Notes: generated by a model not told the origin, from the sequence alone. A DNA stretch of 64,000 nucleotides from Shuttleworthia sp045545575 (GCA_045545575.1 JAZQBE010000066.1:1-64000); one strand, 5' to 3'; shown: positions 41,690 to 50,671, counted from the stretch's first letter. Program-made: numbers and translations.

Positions 41690-43597
41690 ATGAAAAACAA
41701 ACTGTTGACGAAAATGATGGCTGCCGGTATGGCGGCAATGCTGCTTCTGGCCGGCTGCGGCGGAGCAGAAGGCGGCAGCGCACCGGCACAGACCGAGCCG
41801 GCGGCGCAGGAACAGGAAAGCACCGCACCGGCGGCGGACGATGCCTCGGCGGACGCTGCGTCTGACGACACTGCGGCGGACGATACCGCGGAAGCCGAAA
41901 CCCCGAAGGAGAATCCCTACGATGCGCTTCCGGCATCCTTCTCCTATTTCACCAGCGGCGGCGTGGACGAGGAATTCTTCTCGGATTACCGCGAAGCCCC
42001 GGCCGTGAAGTACTGGCTTGGCATGGACTGGGATTCCGACGGCAACGGCACGTCCAAGAAGCTGGAGATGGAGTTTGTGGCACCGGCGCTCGGCAGCGAG
42101 AGAGATAACTTCAACACGCTGATCGCCACGGAAGAATATTACGACGTCATGGATCTGTCCTACGCGACCGAAGGTCCCACTTCTCTGTATGAGCAGGGCA
42201 TCGCGCTGGATCTGACCGAGCTGGTCGAGACCTACATGCCCAACTACATGCAGTACATGAAGGATCATCCGGACCTGGAAAAGCAGATGCGCAACGACGG
42301 CAAGGTCATCGGCATCTACGCCTACAGCGACGCGCCGGATACCCCCTTCGCCGGCTGGGAATACCGCCGCGACTGGATCTTAAAGTACGGCAAGGATGAA
42401 GACGGCAAGGCCTTCACCGGCGGCTGGAACGAGGATCACTCCAAGTGGGAAGACAACATCGTGTTCCCGAGCGGCGACGACGATCCGACCACCATTTCCG
42501 ACTGGGAGTGGATGTTTGAGATCTTTGAGACCGCGATGAAAGACCTGGGCATCGAAGACGGCTATGTCTTCCAGATGTACTATCCGGGCTACTACCAGAT
42601 GGGCGACCTGATGAGCGGCTTCGGCGGCGGCGCTCCGAATGAATATATCGCTGAGGACGGCACCGTGAAATTCGGCGCGACCGAGGACGGTATGCGCGCG
42701 TATCTGGAGTGCATGAACACCTGGTATGAAAAAGGCTGGATGGATCAGTCCTTCGAAGAAAACACCTCCGACATGTTCTTCCGTGTCGACACCCCGACCG
42801 TGTACTCCGGTCATGTGGGCTGCTGGATGGGCGGCAAGGCGACTTTGGGCTACAACATTTACGTGGATGGAAATCCGGCACTCGAAGAGATCTGCGTTTA
42901 CGGCTGCGCGAGCCCGATCAATGACGTGTATGGCGACAAGTCCCTGCAGGGTACAGAGCCCCGCGCCTTCTACCAGACCGGCAATGCCCCGAGCAACTGC
43001 ATCATCATCACCAACAAGGCCAAAGAGAAGGATATTCCGACCCTTCTGACCGCGCTCGATTACCTCTTCAGCCATGACGGCGGCATGCTCCGTCAGTATG
43101 GTCTGTCCGACAAAATTCAGGCGGAGGTTCAGGATCCCTTCCTGATTCAGTACGACCTGGCAGACGGCGTCTGGTACGAGGATGAGGAAGACGGCGAAAC
43201 CGTTTACCGTGTCCGCGGCGACAAGCGTGAAGCGGTTGACGGCCTCTCCACTGCGCTGTGCATTTCCCGTGTCATCGGCATGAAGCCCATGAAGAACGTG
43301 GACCTTGGCCGTACGAGCGTCGCGAACTACAGCCTGAACGAGATGCGCCGCTACATCGCCGTCGGTCAGATCACCAGCATCATCAACAATCAGGTATCCC
43401 CGGATGACGCGGCGACCGTAGCCAACATCAAGAGCCAGATCAACACCTATCTGTCCATGGCCTGCGGCGACTTCATCACCGGCCGCAAGGACATCGACAG
43501 CGACAGCGACTGGCAGGCCTACTGCGACGAAGTCAATGCTTTCTCGCCGGAAACCATCGAAGATATCTACAATGCCATCATGGAAAAACTGAAATAA
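41690..43597 (+). CDS. extracellular solute-binding lipoprotein 2 (family 1)
   Basis: 635 residues from the ATG at 41690 (AGAAAGGAG upstream). Signal peptide with lipobox LAGC, lipid cysteine C23, then an Ala/Asp/Glu-rich linker of about 50 residues. Mature motifs YRRDWILKYGKDEDGKAF, VFPSGDDDP and ISDWEWMFEIF are shared with the paralogues at 14739 and 62552. No permease gene is near. Likely ligand is an oligosaccharide processed by the adjacent GH42-like and GH3 enzymes. A REP palindrome follows eight bases after the TAA stop. Confidence 0.88.
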   Translation: MKNKLLTKMMAAGMAAMLLLAGCGGAEGGSAPAQTEPAAQEQESTAPAADDASADAASDDTAADDTAEAETPKENPYDALPASFSYFTSGGVDEEFFSDYREAPAVKYWLGMDWDSDGNGTSKKLEMEFVAPALGSERDNFNTLIATEEYYDVMDLSYATEGPTSLYEQGIALDLTELVETYMPNYMQYMKDHPDLEKQMRNDGKVIGIYAYSDAPDTPFAGWEYRRDWILKYGKDEDGKAFTGGWNEDHSKWEDNIVFPSGDDDPTTISDWEWMFEIFETAMKDLGIEDGYVFQMYYPGYYQMGDLMSGFGGGAPNEYIAEDGTVKFGATEDGMRAYLECMNTWYEKGWMDQSFEENTSDMFFRVDTPTVYSGHVGCWMGGKATLGYNIYVDGNPALEEICVYGCASPINDVYGDKSLQGTEPRAFYQTGNAPSNCIIITNKAKEKDIPTLLTALDYLFSHDGGMLRQYGLSDKIQAEVQDPFLIQYDLADGVWYEDEEDGETVYRVRGDKREAVDGLSTALCISRVIGMKPMKNVDLGRTSVANYSLNEMRRYIAVGQITSIINNQVSPDDAATVANIKSQINTYLSMACGDFITGRKDIDSDSDWQAYCDEVNAFSPETIEDIYNAIMEKLK

Positions 43598-43604
43598 GAC
43601 GTTA

Positions 43605-43635
43605 TGAGTCAACAGGGACAGTCCCTGTTGACTCA
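43605..43635. repeat. REP palindrome, copy 4
   Basis: Near-perfect 31-bp palindrome TGAGTCAACAGGGAC / GTCCCTGTTGACTCA, followed by TTTTA. Here the upstream gene ends with TAA eight bases earlier, so this copy does not supply the stop; it could act as a transcription terminator. Confidence 0.88.
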
Positions 43636-43851
43636 TTTTAGGTTCTGATCAGGGGAACGGCGTGAGATAAAGAGCGGATCGGGAAAGACGGATTCTTCCC
43701 GATCCGCTCTTTATCCGTGCGGGAAAAACTGGTATGATGTTTCTTAAGAAAAAACCGGCGCAAATCATCCGCCATCGCCATTCCCGCCGCCGGCGCAGGG
43801 AAACACAGGGGATGCATGGCTGCGACAGAACACAGTCAGAAGGAGGAAGAT

Positions 43852-44835
43852 ATGGCACCACGCAAAACGGCAGCGCACAGCTATAACATCTGCCTGGACA
43901 TCGGGGGAACGAAGGTCTTAGGCGCGATCTTCGACGAGAAGAAAAAGATCGTCTACCGCCTGAAGAAAAAGACCAAAGAAGGCGGCGACAACACCGAAAA
44001 CGTGGAGCAGGTGATCATCTCGGTCGTGGACGAGATGATCAAGGAAAGCGGCATCAAAAAAGAGCAGATCCACGCCATCGCGGCCGGCGCGCCGGGCGTG
44101 ATCGATCAGGACGACGGCATCGTTCTGTTTTCGCCGAACCTGCCCTGGCGGGATTACGACATCAAGACGCCCATCGAGAAGCGCTTCGGCGTGCCGTTCT
44201 GCATCGGAAACGACGTCAACGTCGGCGTGCTCGGCGAGTACAGGCACGGCGCCGCGAAGGGCTATAAAAACGTGGTCGGCTTTTTCGTCGGCACCGGCAT
44301 GGGCGGCGGCCTGATTTTAAACGGCAAACTGTTCACCGGCAACAAGTTTAAGGGCGCCGAGTACGGTCACATGGTGTTGGACCCCGAAGGCCCGCTGTGC
44401 GGATGCGGACAGCGCGGCTGCCTGGAGGCGTTCTCCAGCAAGAAGGGCATGTCCAATTATATCCTGACCCAGGCCGGACGCGGCCGGGAGTGCATGCTGA
44501 CCGACAACATCACCGACGGCGTCTTCAAGAGCAAAATGTTAAAGAAAGCCCTGGCGGCAAATGATCCCGTGACCGTCGAAGCCGTCGACCGCGCCTGCCA
44601 TTACCTGGCCGTGGCCACCGGCAACATGATCAACACGATCAGCCCCGACATCGTCGTTTACGGCGGCGGCGTCATGGAAGCCTGCGGCGACATCTTCCTC
44701 GAGAAGATCCTAAAAGAAGTGGACCGCTACTGCATGCCGTCCATCCGCAATACCGTAGAACTGAAGGCCGCGGCGCTCGGGGACGACTCCATCCTTTACG
44801 GCGCCCTCGCCATGATTGAAGCAAAGCGGAAATGA
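43852..44835 (+). CDS. ROK-family sugar kinase (glucokinase-like)
   Basis: 327 residues from the ATG at 43852, after AAGGAGG. Phosphate loop LDIGGTKV near residue 15, sugar-binding AAGAPGVID and FCIGNDVNVGVLGEYRHGA with the catalytic Asp, ROK zinc motif CGCGQRGCLEAF, and GAEYGHM with the zinc His. It would phosphorylate hexoses such as glucose or N-acetylhexosamine released by the adjacent GH3. There is no helix-turn-helix, so it is a kinase and not a ROK repressor. The TGA stop lies in a REP palindrome. Confidence 0.9.
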   Translation: MAPRKTAAHSYNICLDIGGTKVLGAIFDEKKKIVYRLKKKTKEGGDNTENVEQVIISVVDEMIKESGIKKEQIHAIAAGAPGVIDQDDGIVLFSPNLPWRDYDIKTPIEKRFGVPFCIGNDVNVGVLGEYRHGAAKGYKNVVGFFVGTGMGGGLILNGKLFTGNKFKGAEYGHMVLDPEGPLCGCGQRGCLEAFSSKKGMSNYILTQAGRGRECMLTDNITDGVFKSKMLKKALAANDPVTVEAVDRACHYLAVATGNMINTISPDIVVYGGGVMEACGDIFLEKILKEVDRYCMPSIRNTVELKAAALGDDSILYGALAMIEAKRK

Positions 44836-44863
44836 GTCAAAAGGGACGGGCTCTGTTGACTTA
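44833..44863. repeat. REP palindrome, copy 5
   Basis: 31-bp copy with a decayed right arm (GTTGACTTA). Its leading TGA is the stop codon of the ROK kinase gene; the GH3 ribosome binding site follows directly. Confidence 0.8.
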
Positions 44864-44878
44864 TCGAGAGGGAAAAAC

Positions 44879-47539
44879 ATGAAACGAAGAATCAGAACTT
44901 ACAGCGGCCTGCTTACATCGAGCGTGCAGCTGCGGGAAATCAACAACCGGGCTATCGCGCGCGCCGCGGCGGCGGAAGGCATCGTTCTGCTGGAGAATGA
45001 CGGCCTGCTGCCGATCCGCGCCTGGCAGAAGGCGGCTGTCTACGGCAGCGGCGTCGCGCACATCATCAAGGGCGGTACCGGATCGGGCGACGTCAACGTG
45101 CGTGAAATCGTCAGCATTCCGGAAGGCCTGCGCGCCAACGGCGTGGAAATGACGAACGGCGCGGCGGCGCTGGCCGCCCAGAGCGCGTTTGACGCGGATA
45201 TGAAGGCCTGGGGCGCCGAAACCATGCAGAAGCTGGGCGCCATGATGGCGCAGAAGGCTGCCGCGGATGCGGCGAAGGAAGCCGGAGAGGCCGCCGACGC
45301 TCCGGCAGAAGACGCGGCGCCGATGGAGGCCGGCAGCGATATGAACTTCCTTTCGCTGATCACGCCGCCGGCGGCAAAGGCTTCCGATTACGTGCCGATC
45401 GTGGACGAAGAGGTGCGCGCGGCGGATCTTGTCATCTACGTCATCAGCCGGACCTCCGGCGAAGGAATGGACCGCAAAACCGAACAGGGCGATTATTACC
45501 TGAGCGAAGACGAGCAGGCGGATCTGGAGAAACTGGTGGAGCTTTCCGACCGCATCGCCGTCGTGATCAATGCGGGCGGACAGATGGATCTGGCCCTGCT
45601 TCGCGCGATTCCGCAGGTCCGTGCCATTGTGATCGCGGGGCAGGGCGGCATGGAAGCCGGCGCGGCGATTGCCGACGTGCTGTGCGGCAAGGTGACGCCG
45701 TCCGGCAAGCTGACCAACACCTGGCCGGTGCGGTATGAGGACATCCCCTGTGCCGATACGTTCTCGCACAATGACGGCAACGTCGAGACCGAGAAATACG
45801 AGGAAGGCATCTACGTCGGCTACCGCTATTTTGACAGCTTCGGCGTCGCGCCGGCCTATCCCTTCGGTTTCGGCCGCTCCTACACCACATTTTCGACGGA
45901 AGCGGCGCTTGTGGAAGCCGACGGCCGCGGGGTGACGGTGCGCGCACGCGTCACCAACACCGGAACGGAATTCGCCGGAAAGCAGGTGGTGCAGATCTAC
46001 GCCGCGCTTCCCCAGGGCGGCCTGAAAAAGGAATATCAGCGCCTGGCCGGCTTTGCCAAAACGCGTCTTCTGGCGCCGGGCGAAAGCCAGGAGCTTTGCG
46101 TCACGATTCCGGCCGAGACCTTCGCGTCCTTTAACGAGGCGGAAAGTGCGTGGATCATCGAAAGCGGCACCTATTATCTGCTGGCAGGCGATTCCTCGGC
46201 CGATACCGCGCTTTGCGGAACCCTGTTCGTGCAGGACGACGTGATGATCGAGCCTGTGCGCCACATCCTTCCGCTGCAGCAGGATCTGAACGAGATCGTC
46301 CGTCCGGACGACGTGATCGAGCGCCTGCACGTCGCACTGGTGGAAGAGGCCGCCGAAAAGGGCATCACCGCGGTGGAGTGGGAACCGGAAGCCCGCAAGC
46401 AGTCCTTCGGGAAGGCGCCGGCCGCAACGGAACGCCAGAAGGAGATCGATGAGAAGGCATCCGCGGTTGCGGCCGCTTTGACAAAGGACGAAATCATCGC
46501 GCTTCTGATGGGCGAGATCACCAAGGGCCAGGACAACTTAAAGGACAACGAACTGGTGGAGACCGGCATCTACGTGCCCGGCGCCGCCGGCGAGACCACC
46601 TGCGTCCTGGAGCAAAAATATGACATTCCGGCCATCTCCATCGCCGACGGCCCTGCCGGCCTGCGCCTGCAGCGCTCCTATGACGTGGACCGCGCCAGCG
46701 GGAAGATCTACAGCACCGGCATGCTGTCCACCTTAACGGGCGGGCTGCTGTCCATTCCGGTGGAGCATCCCGATGCGGACACCTACTATATGTACGCCAC
46801 CGGCATTCCTGTGGGATCGCTCCTGGCCCAGAGCTGGGATCCGGCCCTCCTGGAAGACGTGGGACGCCTCGTGGCCGAGGAAATGCACGAGTTCGGCGTG
46901 GCCTGGTGGCTCGCCCCCGGCATGAACATTCACCGCAACCCGCTGTGCGGGCGGAATTTCGAATACTATTCCGAAGACCCGCTCATCGCCGGCGTCATGG
47001 CGGCGGCCATCACCCGCGGCGTGCAGAGTGTTCCCGGCGTGGGCACGACGATCAAGCACTACGCCGCGAACAACCAGGAAGACAACCGCACCGGCGCCGA
47101 CAGTGTCATGAGCGAGCGGACCCTGCGCGAGATCTACCTGCGCGAATTCGAAATCGCTATCCGCACCTCCCAGCCGATGTGCATCATGACCTCCTACAAC
47201 CTGATCAACGGTGTTCATACGGCCAACAGCTATGATCTTTGCACGGTGGCGGCCCGGAAAGAATGGGGCTTCGACGGCATCATCATGACCGACTGGACCA
47301 CCACGTCCACCGGCGGAAGCACCCCCCACAAAGCAGCCCTCGCCGGCAACGACCTGATCATGCCCGGCAGCGACATCGACGTCGCCGACATCCGCGCCGC
47401 CCTCGAATCCGGAGACCTTCCGGAAGAGACCGCCCGCGAATGCTGCCGCCGCCTGCTGCGCACCATTCTGCAGACGACCGGCATGGAAGATGCTGTGCCC
47501 TATGGCGAACGGTTCGGGCTGAAGCCGTATCTGGGATGA
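44879..47539 (+). CDS. glycoside hydrolase family 3 beta-glucosidase with inverted domain order
   Basis: 886 residues from the ATG at 44879 (GAGAGGG upstream). Unlike most GH3 enzymes, the sandwich domain comes first (EGIVLLENDGLLPI at about 34-47; GQGGMEAGAAIADVL), then a fibronectin-like domain (YRYFDSFGVAPAYPFGFGRSY), and the catalytic barrel is last (SIADGPAGLRL, LAPGMNIHRNPLCGRNFEY, KHYAANNQEDNRTG). The nucleophile is D805 in IIMTDWTTT. Such inverted enzymes are known from Butyrivibrio and Ruminococcus. Cytoplasmic by lack of a signal. Probably releases glucose or xylose from imported oligosaccharides. The stop TGA is within a REP palindrome. Confidence 0.9.
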   Translation: MKRRIRTYSGLLTSSVQLREINNRAIARAAAAEGIVLLENDGLLPIRAWQKAAVYGSGVAHIIKGGTGSGDVNVREIVSIPEGLRANGVEMTNGAAALAAQSAFDADMKAWGAETMQKLGAMMAQKAAADAAKEAGEAADAPAEDAAPMEAGSDMNFLSLITPPAAKASDYVPIVDEEVRAADLVIYVISRTSGEGMDRKTEQGDYYLSEDEQADLEKLVELSDRIAVVINAGGQMDLALLRAIPQVRAIVIAGQGGMEAGAAIADVLCGKVTPSGKLTNTWPVRYEDIPCADTFSHNDGNVETEKYEEGIYVGYRYFDSFGVAPAYPFGFGRSYTTFSTEAALVEADGRGVTVRARVTNTGTEFAGKQVVQIYAALPQGGLKKEYQRLAGFAKTRLLAPGESQELCVTIPAETFASFNEAESAWIIESGTYYLLAGDSSADTALCGTLFVQDDVMIEPVRHILPLQQDLNEIVRPDDVIERLHVALVEEAAEKGITAVEWEPEARKQSFGKAPAATERQKEIDEKASAVAAALTKDEIIALLMGEITKGQDNLKDNELVETGIYVPGAAGETTCVLEQKYDIPAISIADGPAGLRLQRSYDVDRASGKIYSTGMLSTLTGGLLSIPVEHPDADTYYMYATGIPVGSLLAQSWDPALLEDVGRLVAEEMHEFGVAWWLAPGMNIHRNPLCGRNFEYYSEDPLIAGVMAAAITRGVQSVPGVGTTIKHYAANNQEDNRTGADSVMSERTLREIYLREFEIAIRTSQPMCIMTSYNLINGVHTANSYDLCTVAARKEWGFDGIIMTDWTTTSTGGSTPHKAALAGNDLIMPGSDIDVADIRAALESGDLPEETARECCRRLLRTILQTTGMEDAVPYGERFGLKPYLG

Positions 47540-47565
47540 CAAAAGGGACAGGCACTTTTGTCATC
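47535..47565. repeat. REP palindrome, copy 6 (GATGAC subtype)
   Basis: 31-bp palindrome GATGACAAAAGGGAC / CACTTTTGTCATC. The stop TGA of the GH3 gene (47537-47539) lies inside it. Confidence 0.88.
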
Positions 47566-47650
47566 TTAACGTCTGGGTATGACATGTGGATCCGGCTGGT
47601 TCTCCTTTGACAGGGGAAGCCGAATCAACAGGAGGAATACAGGCAAATCA

Positions 47651-47682
47651 TGAGTCAACGGGGAGCCAGCTCCCCTTGACTC
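47651..47682. repeat. REP palindrome, copy 7
   Basis: TGAGTCAACGGGGAGC / AGCTCCCCTTGACTC followed by CTTTT. It stands alone between genes in the 185-base gap before the phosphatase gene; no other feature is recognised in that gap. Confidence 0.75.
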
Positions 47683-47724
47683 CTTTTCATTTATGTCAGG
47701 GTGGAAAAGGGGGCGCAAGGGTTG

Positions 47725-48540
47725 ATGATGGATCCTTTACTTCAAAGATTATGTTATGCAGTACGCGAGGCCGGCAGCATCCTGCTGGAGGCGAGAGAGA
47801 TGCAGATGAATCAGAGCGCTGAGTCCTCAGAAATCTGTGCGCTTCTCGAAAAAAGCGGTCATGCAAACTTTGTGACGGTGTACGACCAAAAAGTGCAGAC
47901 AGCACTGGTACAGTCGCTGGAAACAATCCTGCCGGAAGCGCATTTTATTGTAGAAGAAAACGGACAGGATCAGTTTACGGCGGAGCATGCATGGGGATGG
48001 ACGTTTATCATTGATCCGATTGACGGCACATCCAATTTTATGAAAGGGTACGATCCAAGCGTCATTTCGGTCGGGTTATTAAAAGATGGTATCCCAGAAA
48101 TCGGCATCGTATTCTGCCCGGTTTCCGGACAGCTGTTTTATGCACAGAAAGGAAAAGGTGCGTTTGAGAACGGACGGCCCATTCATGTGACAGGGGAGCC
48201 TCTTTCGAATTGTCTGGTGTCACTGGGAACCGCGCCATATTACGAAGACTGCCGCGAGGCAGTACAGAAATCCTGGAGCTATTATTTAGACCGAAGTATT
48301 GATATCCGCAGAAGCGGAAGTGCGGCATATGATCTGTGCATGGTTGCCTCCGGAAGAATCGGTTTGTTTTACGAACCGCGTCTTTGTCTGTGGGACTATG
48401 CTGCCGGTGCATGCATACTTGAAGAAGCTGGCGGAGTCATTACAGATCCGTGCGGAAAACCTATGACATACCGTGGGCCCTCAGGTATACTGGCCCGTGG
48501 AAGCGGGATTGCAAAAGAGGTCATTCTTTGGAACAGATGA
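47725..48540 (+). CDS. inositol monophosphatase / CysQ-family phosphatase
   Basis: 271 residues from the ATG at 47725 (47728 is possible). Metal-binding motifs: IVEENG, IIDPIDGTSNF with D97, and LWDYAAGACILEEAGG near the C-terminus. These proteins remove phosphate from inositol phosphates, fructose-bisphosphate or 3'-phosphoadenosine phosphate; the exact substrate is not readable. The gene is visibly richer in A and T than its neighbours and begins a lower-GC patch, suggesting horizontal acquisition. The stop TGA is inside REP copy 8. Confidence 0.85.
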   Translation: MMDPLLQRLCYAVREAGSILLEAREMQMNQSAESSEICALLEKSGHANFVTVYDQKVQTALVQSLETILPEAHFIVEENGQDQFTAEHAWGWTFIIDPIDGTSNFMKGYDPSVISVGLLKDGIPEIGIVFCPVSGQLFYAQKGKGAFENGRPIHVTGEPLSNCLVSLGTAPYYEDCREAVQKSWSYYLDRSIDIRRSGSAAYDLCMVASGRIGLFYEPRLCLWDYAAGACILEEAGGVITDPCGKPMTYRGPSGILARGSGIAKEVILWNR

Positions 48541-48566
48541 CAAAAGGGACAGGCACTTTTGTCATC
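48536..48566. repeat. REP palindrome, copy 8 (left flank of the RAYT gene)
   Basis: 31-bp GATGAC-subtype copy, same sequence as copy 6 and the exact reverse complement of most of copy 9. Its TGA (48538-48540) is the phosphatase stop codon. Confidence 0.9.
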
Positions 48567-48633
48567 TCCTGCTGAAGAGAAATCTTTAAAGCCGCAAAAA
48601 GAGGCAGCAATTCTGCCGATGGAACAAAATGGG

Positions 48634-48663
48634 CGAACACATGTTCCGCAATCGTGATATAAT
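48634..48663 (+). promoter_or_regulatory. RAYT promoter with LexA (SOS) box
   Basis: CGAACACATGTTCC at 48634-48647 matches the Gram-positive SOS consensus CGAACRNRYGTTYC at every position. An extended -10 box TGA-TATAAT (48655-48663) follows 10 bases later, so LexA would cover the -35 region. Confidence 0.65.
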
Positions 48664-48724
48664 AAACAGTGAAACCGTGCGTTTCATGCGTGCGGGAACC
48701 GGCGTGTATTACGAGGAGGCAGAC

Positions 48725-48838
48725 ATGGCAAGACAAGCAAGACAATCCTGCGAAACACAGTGCTATCATGTCATTGCGAGAGGCGTCGGGAAGCAAATCA
48801 TCTATGAGACGGAGGAAGACTATCGCTTTTTTCATATA
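48725..48838 (+). pseudogene. REP-associated tyrosine transposase (RAYT), N-terminal fragment
   Basis: ATG at 48725 with GAGGAGG upstream. About 38 codons, MARQARQSCETQCYHVIARG and then IYETEEDYRFF, are the typical RAYT/Y1-transposase N-terminus. The frame then enters the left end of an IS200/IS605-type element. The C-terminal part of the same protein resumes at 50811. The middle third, which should hold the HUH histidines and the catalytic tyrosine, is absent, so the enzyme is inactive here. RAYTs mobilise REP palindromes; two inverted REPs flank this gene. Confidence 0.85.
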
Positions 48839-48899
48839 AATAATTTAGCGGCGGAAACCCACTTGCTTTAGCAGGTGGGAAGAGCCGCTTTCTCCTTTC

Positions 48900-49415
48900 T
48901 CAGCCTTGCTCGGCTATATACTTTTCGATGGTTGCTGATGATGCTTCCCCAATGCTACAGACAAAGTATCCGTCCGACCAGAAGATGTGCTTCTTCCAGT
49001 ATTGTTTAGATCATACACCTCTATTCCGCATCCAGAGCCAATGTGTTGTTCTCTGTTTGATGATGCTGATGATGTCACAGATGCGTTCTGTTGCGTCGTA
49101 TTCCAGAAGTATGTGAACGTGATCCTTGTCCGTTTCCATAGCGATAATTGTCCAGTCGTTTTGGTCTGCGAGATAGCTTATAGCACGTTTTACGAAGTCG
49201 TCGATACCATTCTGCAACAACGCCTTCCTATACCTTTTTCCGCGATTAAGGAAATCGCGGAAAAACCCCGCTTCGCGGGGCACGCGCCTTCGGCGCTGGG
49301 TGTTGTCCGGTTTTGAAATGCTTGATGCATTTCAAAACCTATACTTTGTCACAAGTACGATATGTACTTTAAGATTGTATTTGCGTCTGTTTCTGCGATT
49401 GTAGCGATTTTGCAT
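48900..49415 (-). pseudogene. tnpA: IS200/IS605 TnpA transposase, doubly broken
   Basis: Start ATG at 49415 (GGAGGAG upstream). Reading: MQNRYNRRNRRKYNLKVHI...VTKYR, then a 111-bp hairpin insertion (49234-49344) with stops, then KALLQNGIDDFVKRAI...KDHVHILLEY with the HUH His pair. A TGA at 49013-49011 cuts the frame after MRNRGV; the rest, YWKKHIFWSDGYFVCSIGEA and IEKYIAEQG with the catalytic Tyr, follows in the same frame to 48900. An apparent start at 49283 yields only an internal 90-residue piece. Without both lesions this would be a normal TnpA of about 135 residues. Confidence 0.9.
49227..49344. mobile_element. 111-bp hairpin element inserted in tnpA
   Basis: Bounded by direct repeats CCTATAC at 49227-49233 and 49338-49344. 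Contents in order: stem CCGCGATTT / AAATCGCGG, stem CCCCGC-TTC-GCGGGG (with overlap GAA), stem GCGCC-TTC-GGCGC, and stem GGTTTTGAAATGC / GCATTTCAAAACC around TTGAT. Deleting one repeat plus the insert (111 bp) joins VTKYR to KALLQ exactly in frame. It codes for nothing. Confidence 0.85.
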
Positions 49416-49498
49416 ATATTTAGCTCCTCCTATTGTGTATTCACTAAATCTATTCTATAATACTATATAGTGAAATACAATGAAGGGAGATGTTACTG

Positions 49499-50671
49499 AT
49501 GCAAGTCACTACTACTGCAAAGATTCAGGTCCAAGTTTCACCCGAGCAGCGTGAGCTGTTGGATGTTACTATGGATACTTATCGCAGTGCGTGTAATTTT
49601 GCAGCAAACTATGTCTTCCAGACACATGACCTAAAGCAGTTTTCACTTAACAAGGTATTGTACTATGATCTCCGTGAACGCTATGGGTTAAAATCCCAGA
49701 TGGCACAATCTGTTTTCAAGACAGTTATTGCAAGATATAAAACTATTTTAGAGAATCAGCATGCGTGGATTAAACCTGATTTCTCAAAACCTCAGTATGA
49801 TCTTGTGTGGAACAGAGACTATTCTCTTACACAGAACCTGTTTTCTGTAAATACACTTAGTGGCCGTGTGAAGCTGCCATACTATTCTGGTGGCATGGAG
49901 AAATACTTTAACCACGACATTTACTCTTTTGGCACTGCTAAACTTGTAAAGAAACACGGCAAGTATTTTCTACATATCCCTGTTACCAGAGATGTTCCTG
50001 AAGCCTTAGATTCAAATGTCTGTAATGTCGTCGGTGTGGACAGAGGCATTAACTTTATTGTCGCAACCTATGACAGCAAGCACAACTCTGGTTTTGTAAG
50101 CGGCAGAGCTGTTAAGGAAAAGCGTGCTAAGTACAAACAGCTCCATAAGGAACTTCAGCAGAGACAGACCCCTTCTGCAAGACGAAGGCTAAAAGCGATC
50201 GGTCAGCGAGAAAACCGTTGGATGCAGGATGTAAACCATTGTGTATCAAAGGCACTCGTCTACTCCAATCCGAAGCATACCCTGTTTGTCTTGGAAGACC
50301 TGTCTGGTGTCCGCTCCGCTACCGAGAAGGTGCGCCGTAAGGATCGCTATGTTTCGGTATCATGGTCGTTTTACGACCTGGAGCAGAAGGTAAAGTACAA
50401 GGCTGCGCTCAATGAGAGTTCGGTAATTACCGTAGATCCTCGTTATACGAGCCAGACCTGTCCCGTTTGCGGTCACACGGAAAAGTCTAACCGCGACAAG
50501 AAGAAACATATCTTTTGCTGTAAATCTTGTGGTTATACATCTAATGATGACCGTATCGGAGCTATGAATCTGTATCGCATGGGAATCAACTATCTAAGCT
50601 TCTTGCCGAATGGCAAGATGATGGCAAAGGATAGTCAAGTACCGGATACAGTATCACCTCAGCATATCTGA
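49499..50671 (+). CDS. tnpB: TnpB RNA-guided nuclease of the IS200/IS605 element
   Basis: 390 residues from the ATG at 49499, nine bases after GAAGGGAG; an ATG at 49490 abuts the site. N-terminal helix-turn-helix/OrfB region, then a RuvC-like domain with D181 (VVGVDRGINF), E266 (VLEDLSG) and D351 (NDDRIGAMN). A zinc finger lies between the last two, CPVCGHTEKSN and CCKSCGY. All three catalytic acids are present, so the nuclease looks intact even though tnpA is dead. Family knowledge: TnpB cuts DNA guided by an RNA made from its own 3' end and right end, helping the element persist. Confidence 0.93.
   Translation: MQVTTTAKIQVQVSPEQRELLDVTMDTYRSACNFAANYVFQTHDLKQFSLNKVLYYDLRERYGLKSQMAQSVFKTVIARYKTILENQHAWIKPDFSKPQYDLVWNRDYSLTQNLFSVNTLSGRVKLPYYSGGMEKYFNHDIYSFGTAKLVKKHGKYFLHIPVTRDVPEALDSNVCNVVGVDRGINFIVATYDSKHNSGFVSGRAVKEKRAKYKQLHKELQQRQTPSARRRLKAIGQRENRWMQDVNHCVSKALVYSNPKHTLFVLEDLSGVRSATEKVRRKDRYVSVSWSFYDLEQKVKYKAALNESSVITVDPRYTSQTCPVCGHTEKSNRDKKKHIFCCKSCGYTSNDDRIGAMNLYRMGINYLSFLPNGKMMAKDSQVPDTVSPQHI

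Noticed and set aside
47599..47640. Partial REP-like words TCCTTTGACAGGGGAAGCC before copy 7
   Set aside because: Only one arm is recognisable and it does not form a palindrome, so it is not listed as a copy.
49251..49316. Open frame downstream of TnpA piece starting MPREAG read as a true TnpA start at 49283
   Set aside because: The first residues come from the inserted hairpin element; the genuine start is at 49415, with a ribosome binding site.
49238..49340. Cluster of hairpins in tnpA as a CRISPR or group of terminators
   Set aside because: The stems are all different, not direct repeats with spacers, and the unit is bounded by direct repeats inside a coding frame, which fits an insertion element.
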